Of a stretch of 19,611 bases of DNA, positions 17,701-19,611 are shown one piece after another. Position numbers and translations under genes: made by a program. Source of the DNA: Saccoglossus kowalevskii. Its lineage: Eukaryota > Hemichordata > Enteropneusta > Harrimaniidae. The stretch is taken from assembly GCF_000003605.2 (NCBI RefSeq), contig NW_003105601.1, forward strand, positions 96,396-116,006. The letters are read 5' to 3'. How positions within the stretch are numbered: the stretch's first letter is position 1; each line of letters starts with the position of its first letter. The notes beneath the pieces were generated by a model. It did not search any database and was not told the DNA's origin. It saw only the letters and a list, made by a program, of their open reading frames with translations.

Positions 17701-18730
17701 TACCACCAAAATAAACCCTGGTAGCCAGAACAAAAATTCAACTTTTCCTGTCTCTGGAAATGTTGGTTCATGGTCCAATTCCAATCGCTTCTCAATTGGA
17801 TTTGACGTAATAACGTTTTGATCAGTCAGTGAATATAGTGAACTCGCGAGTAAATAATGCGTTTTCCAAATTTTTCCAGTTTTCGTGGTAGTACAAATTC
17901 TGTAATCGCGATTCTTTGTCGTTTATTTAATGCTCTATTTGGGATCACATTTATTTGTTTAAAAAGTGTTCCTTTTCCTTCTAATTGACATCCTCAACCG
18001 TTAATATATATAGAAACAACAAGTAATTTAAATTAAATGCGTATTGCGAGTATCATGTTGTGACTAGCTACTTGTAAAAAGATGTTAATATAAAATATTA
18101 GAACCGGTCACCCGCCGCCAAATGAAAAGAACGTACAGACAATTCACAGTTTTAAATTTCCGTGTTTACGGTTATTTTCTTTTCCGGAACGAACGCTCTC
18201 CCCCATTTGTGTCAGCGATGTCAACAAGCGCTTTAATATGGAGTGATGCGTATCATAACTAAGGATATCTTTATTTATTTCCGTCGAAAATACAATCCAA
18301 TTAATTATTCAATTATTAAGTTTAAACCCCTGAACCCTCAAATCACCTTTCACTTAATAAGCCGACGTAATTTGTTTTCCAAAATGTTGTTCAAGACCTT
18401 TAACCAATGCAAAACAAATGCCCGTTTGGTCCAGCGTTGACTCGAATGAACATATTAGTAACTCAAACGCGCGTCAATTATACAGATTGGTATGTGTGAA
18501 TATGAATTCGTAAAACGTGCCAGTAATAAGGTTGTGAACTATTCATAATTTCTGCAAATACACTGTGAGCGGTCTAGAGTGTGTACGCACTGGCTGCGAA
18601 CATAAATGCAGCTTCAACGATCCTTGATCCATGTGAAATCGTGTATTACGCATGTATACCAAGCAAGCATATACAACTATGTAATATATGTATATATAAG
18701 CTAATTTACCTTACAATCCTTCCAGTTCAT
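8660..18730 (-). CDS. TTC38: TTC38 homologue, complete, 14 coding exons, 468 residues
   Basis: Complete TTC38 family protein; members are helical tetratricopeptide-repeat proteins of unestablished activity. Exons in order of translation: 18710-18730, 16378-16455, 15948-16029, 15576-15750, 15273-15455, 12531-12606, 12292-12411, 11595-11651, 11440-11478, 11211-11289, 10861-11026, 9672-9834, 9123-9196, 8660-8753. They sum to 1407 nt (468 codons plus TAG), all GT-AG and phase-consistent, with no internal stop. The human protein is about 469 residues. TPR-like units are expected near residues 108-141, 180-213 and 250-285 by analogy with the human protein. I see no signal peptide or membrane segment, so a soluble protein is likely. 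The start is fixed by an in-frame TAA nine bases upstream of the ATG (18737-18739) and adenine at -3. Confidence 0.94.
8754..9122 (-). other. Intron 13, minus gene
   Basis: 369 bp, GT-AG; only a short direct duplication (cccgatcaa twice at about 8840-8857) noticed. Confidence 0.85.
9123..9196 (-). CDS. TTC38: TTC38 minus copy, exon 13
   Basis: 74 nt, acceptor attcccag, donor gtatga. Reads RDIFSILLIQSAIKSTRRDH then QRFA plus a split arginine. RD(I/V)F..LLI.SA.KS is shared with the plus copy. Confidence 0.92.
9197..9671 (-). other. Intron 12, minus gene
   Basis: 475 bp, AT-rich, nothing else seen. Confidence 0.85.
9672..9834 (-). CDS. TTC38: TTC38 minus copy, exon 12
   Basis: 163 nt, acceptor with a long T tract (tttttttttcag), donor gtacta. 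Reads SKREDHTIAKAFSDVGISIC, ESLTAYHHGDFADVVDIL, NPVRYNIHNISGSNPQ. Confidence 0.94.
9835..10860 (-). other. Intron 11, minus gene, mostly minisatellite
   Basis: 1026 bp; its middle and right parts are the 31-bp repeat and its decayed relatives. Confidence 0.85.
10312..10640. repeat. ~31-bp minisatellite, about ten units, in intron 11
   Basis: Consensus on the plus strand about TACAAGTGTGTRKTTT followed by RCAATCTCCATATAAA, with small indels between units (29-36 bp). Decayed related units appear to extend left to about 10100 and right to about 10830. It creates a spurious repetitive ORF at 10391-10654. Confidence 0.88.
10861..11026 (-). CDS. TTC38: TTC38 minus copy, exon 11
   Basis: 166 nt, acceptor ttgaactag, donor gtatta. 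Reads VDVGNRWKKVYSLCQPHFND, HALVYNDVLYMMVALGAKQD, then AANFLQSIKHFV. Where most family members have ND.HF the second histidine position is changed here (NDVLY), while the plus copy keeps NDLHF. Confidence 0.93.
11211..11289 (-). CDS. TTC38: TTC38 minus copy, exon 10
   Basis: 79 nt, phase 0 start, one base left over. Reads ATCRLGSGTRFDILDLVMLL then QRLEFEG. The acceptor (aaatggaag) has a poor pyrimidine tract; I chose it because it alone keeps phase 0 and the exact 79-nt length of the plus copy. A nearer AG (gattag) would shift the frame. Donor is gtgcat, also weak. This is the least certain exon of the gene. Confidence 0.8.
11440..11478 (-). CDS. TTC38: TTC38 minus copy, exon 9 (39-nt microexon)
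   Basis: 39 nt, acceptor tttctacag, donor gtaagt. Reads GDYASALDLYDEI, the second helix of the third TPR-like unit. Lies only 116 bases from exon 8. Confidence 0.92.
11595..11651 (-). CDS. TTC38: TTC38 minus copy, exon 8
   Basis: 57 nt, acceptor tttttacag, donor gtaaga. Reads KHCYHGHIYWHLSLYYIEK, the first helix of the third TPR-like unit. Confidence 0.93.
11652..12291 (-). other. Intron 7, minus gene
   Basis: 640 bp, GT-AG; two short plus-strand ORFs overlap here but have no recognisable content. Confidence 0.85.
12292..12411 (-). CDS. TTC38: TTC38 minus copy, exon 7
   Basis: 120 nt, acceptor ttcccttag, donor gtattt. Reads ALELNACDGWATHVIAHVME then MQCRYDEGIHYLKTSVNQYQ (residues 206-245). 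It carries the conserved D-G/A-W...H-x-(I/V)-A-H-(V/I)-x-E-M block. Confidence 0.94.
12531..12606 (-). CDS. TTC38: TTC38 minus copy, exon 6
   Basis: 76 nt, acceptor tactgtcag, donor gtatgt. Reads YLKSTYAFGLEETYLFNEAE then TEARQ after the split glycine; 18 of 25 residues equal the plus copy. Confidence 0.93.
13030..13293 (+). pseudogene. Cysteine-rich open stretch, possible domain remnant
   Basis: 88 codons open from after TGA at 13027-13029 to a TGA at 13294. It reads with seven cysteines and domain-like wording: VISCNADSW, LYRGTYADVFCSNPCQ, TSFNCNGAAWTVCQ. Composition is less AT-rich than the intron around it. I do not recognise the family, there is no ATG at a sensible place, and flanking splice sites are not evident. 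It could be chance, a displaced exon or part of a transposable element. Confidence 0.2.
14352..14518. repeat. 39-bp minisatellite, about four units, in intron 5
   Basis: Units start at 14373, 14412, 14451 and 14490 with GGNGAGTGC followed by AGCAAGRTACTGT; a partial unit precedes at 14352. The 39-base period is a multiple of three, so the minus-strand reading is an open 13-residue repeat (about S-N-I-Y-S-T-L-L-A-L-T-T-S). I see no splice sites or homology to make this coding. Confidence 0.85.
15273..15455 (-). CDS. TTC38: TTC38 minus copy, exon 5
   Basis: 183 nt, acceptor tttcgtag, donor gtaagt. Completes glycine 119, then YLREAINTWEDILLRHPTDA, LALRFAVDSYFFCGKMTQYR, DCIARVKPYWESKKVSQSMYG. 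Together with the end of exon 4 it makes the TPR-like pair ending in HPTDALAL. It is separated from exon 4 by only 120 bases and from exon 6 by 2666. Confidence 0.94.
15576..15750 (-). CDS. TTC38: TTC38 minus copy, exon 4
   Basis: 175 nt, acceptor actttcag. Reads V (split) LGLAVSNGLKLLGTMTSTWN, then NAELKHDIESMVQIAKN, ILTWKEKLHVNAVKLFSEG. LT..E.LHV.AV..F..G is the first TPR helix region of the family. The frame needs the donor gttagt right after GAAGG; a stronger GTAAGT starts four bases later but would shift the frame. Confidence 0.92.
15948..16029 (-). CDS. TTC38: TTC38 minus copy, exon 3
   Basis: 82 nt, acceptor gcatttag, donor gtgagg. Reads YVSGFSEDSVGGMAGAVDKM then RAADPNF and one leftover base (G). 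It aligns without gaps to human YVKWTNDKSLGGIEG...KAADPTF (recalled). A second AG inside the exon (ttttcag, next to GAAGAC) could look like the acceptor, but using it breaks the frame with exon 2. Confidence 0.92.
16210..16409 (-). repeat. 34-bp tandem repeat of an exon end plus its splice donor
   Basis: Five units anchored on plus-strand (a)cctgtgt at 16376, 16342, 16287, 16252 and 16218: lengths about 34, 34, 55, 35 and 34. Read on the minus strand each begins like the end of exon 2 (K-M-Y-D-A-x-V-T-Q or a variant) and continues into the intron. The founder has ACACAG|GTAAGT; units starting 16342, 16252 and 16218 keep ACACAG|GTAGG; the 16287 unit has ACACAG|AT, donor lost, and contains an internal 21-bp duplication. 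Confidence 0.9.
16378..16455 (-). CDS. TTC38: TTC38 minus copy, exon 2
   Basis: 78 nt, acceptor tgtttcag, donor gtaagt, phase 0 on both sides. Reads EWANVGLRLSTTSNEAAKMY then DAAVTQ. LSTTSNEA is a signature of the TTC38 N-terminus. The last 27 bases together with the donor are the founder of a 34-bp tandem repeat that runs into the following intron (16210-16409). Confidence 0.93.
16456..18709 (-). other. Intron 1, minus gene
   Basis: 2254 bp between the seven-codon first exon and exon 2. Contains the hairpin element at 16855-16990. A 93-codon plus-strand ORF at 17540-17821 has no recognisable domain and I do not call it. Confidence 0.75.
16855..16990. mobile_element. 136-bp hairpin element with 31-bp terminal inverted repeats (MITE-like)
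   Basis: Left arm 16855-16885 and right arm 16960-16990 pair at 26 of 31 positions (arm begins ATAAGGTTATTATGAGGATA). The 74-bp centre is GC-rich, with several CG dinucleotides, unlike its AT-rich surroundings. It has no coding capacity. I cannot define a clear target-site duplication; the flanks are simple AT. Confidence 0.6.
18710..18730 (-). CDS. TTC38: TTC38 minus copy, exon 1 (seven codons)
   Basis: ATG at 18730-18728, then NWKDCK, ending on a whole codon at donor gtaaat. WKDC(K/Q) corresponds to LRDCQ before the AW...LSTTSNEA segment of the human protein (recalled). An in-frame TAA precedes the ATG. The exon has only 21 coding bases and joins exon 2 over a 2254-bp intron; I chose it because the residues, phase and length all fit the family. 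Confidence 0.82.
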
Positions 18731-19611
18731 AATGTCTTACTAGTATGACATGATTTGGTAGAATGTAGGTGCGTGTATTCCGTTCATAAAATATAGGCGT
18801 ATAACAATTTACAAGGAATGATTTATGTATCCCTACCATGAAAATAGCGTAATGCTAAATTTGTCCGGGTTTTACAATTTGTAACTAATAATAACGTTAC
18901 GTATTTTTACATATTCATAAATTAAAAACAGGAGTGCATAAGCTGGTTGGTTTCCCACCGATTCCACAAAATTGGATAAAAATATGAGCACGTTTACTCG
19001 ATATTGTTTAATGCTAGTCAATTTTGTCGCTGATCCACGAGGTCGGATTTATTGAATTTATATATACATTACATGGTGGAATACGTCACACTGTGACGAC
19101 TATAATATGGGTTAAATGCAACGTATACAGTGTATGTGAACACTGGTTCATGATAATCAAATTCAAGTCCTTAAGCGTGTTAGATATGACCCAAAACTCC
19201 AATTTTCTGCCTTCAGATATTGTGATTACATAAAAAAATTGCCAAATTAATCAACAGCGCAAACAAATAAAAATTTAGGTATGAATGCTTTATAGAATAG
19301 AAGGATCCTACACCAGCAACGCTGATGCCTGGTTTGGTTGTTTACTCCGAAAATATTTTGCTTACTTTTTGACAACTCAATAAAATGAAGAATAAATCGG
19401 CAATTTGGTTTTAATTTTAAGTATGTGCTACAATGGCACATATATTGATACGCTAATGAAATTTACACTATCAAATATTAAATATAACTGTAAGATTTTT
19501 ATTACATGCCGTAACATATATAATACAGGGTTTATATCTTAATGTTTAAAGGTAATTCTTATTGGTGAAAAGGGTACATTTTTCATAAGCAGTAACAATG
19601 TTTGGCAGTGC
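18731..19611 (-). other. 5' flank and 5' UTR region of the minus TTC38 gene
   Basis: About 880 bp upstream of the start codon. The transcription start is unknown; a TATATTTTAT-like run at about 18787-18797 is the nearest TATA candidate but weak. No other gene is seen. Confidence 0.6.

Noticed and set aside
17540-17821. 93-codon plus-strand ORF in intron 1
   Set aside because: No recognisable domain, no splice or promoter context; open by chance in a less AT-rich patch.
19247-19441. 64-codon minus-strand ORF upstream of the minus gene
   Set aside because: No family likeness and no joining donor to exon 1; chance ORF.

Overview
The window is animal nuclear DNA, AT-rich, with genes split by GT-AG introns. 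It holds one complete gene and one partial gene of the same family, lying tail to tail. Both encode TTC38 (tetratricopeptide repeat protein 38), which I identify from family-typical segments such as LSTTSNEA, HPTDALA, the GWATH/IAHV/EM block, YWHL..YYIEKGDY, NPVRYN...GS.(A/P)Q and RD.F..LLI.SA. The simple repeats, a SINE-like insert and the short introns suit a marine invertebrate, but the sequence alone does not fix the species.

Plus strand, 785-6381: the last ten coding exons of a TTC38 copy. By homology these are exons 5 to 14, about 348 residues. The first four exons are not seen in bases 1-784, so the gene is cut by the left edge of the window or has lost them. A polyadenylation signal lies at 6460-6465, 79 bases after the stop. 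About 1.3 kb further on, at 7709-7826, the 3' end of this gene with its AATAAA is present a second time, preceded by a good splice acceptor.

Minus strand, 18730 down to 8660: a complete TTC38 paralogue with 14 coding exons and a 1407-nt CDS, giving 468 residues, essentially the length of human TTC38. The first coding exon has only 21 coding bases (MNWKDCK) and is separated from exon 2 by 2.25 kb. Nine of the ten exons shared by the two copies have exactly equal lengths (183, 76, 120, 57, 39, 79, 166, 163 and 74 nt) and equal phases. The proteins are only about 60 % identical by hand count and the introns do not align, so the duplication is old and both copies look maintained.

Non-coding DNA: intron 2 of the minus gene has a 34-bp tandem repeat made from the end of exon 2 plus its splice donor. 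Intron 11 has a 31-bp minisatellite, intron 5 a 39-bp minisatellite and a cysteine-rich open stretch on the opposite strand, and intron 1 a 136-bp hairpin element. In the plus gene there is a heat-shock-element-like cluster upstream of its first visible exon, a SINE-like insert with a tRNA-type T arm, an 18-bp palindrome of nuclear-receptor half-sites, and a CCAAT-box cluster. The 2.3 kb between the two stop codons holds no other gene that I can support. TTC38 proteins are helical-repeat proteins without an established biochemical activity, so no pathway can be read from the pair. I see no CRISPR array, rRNA or intact tRNA gene.
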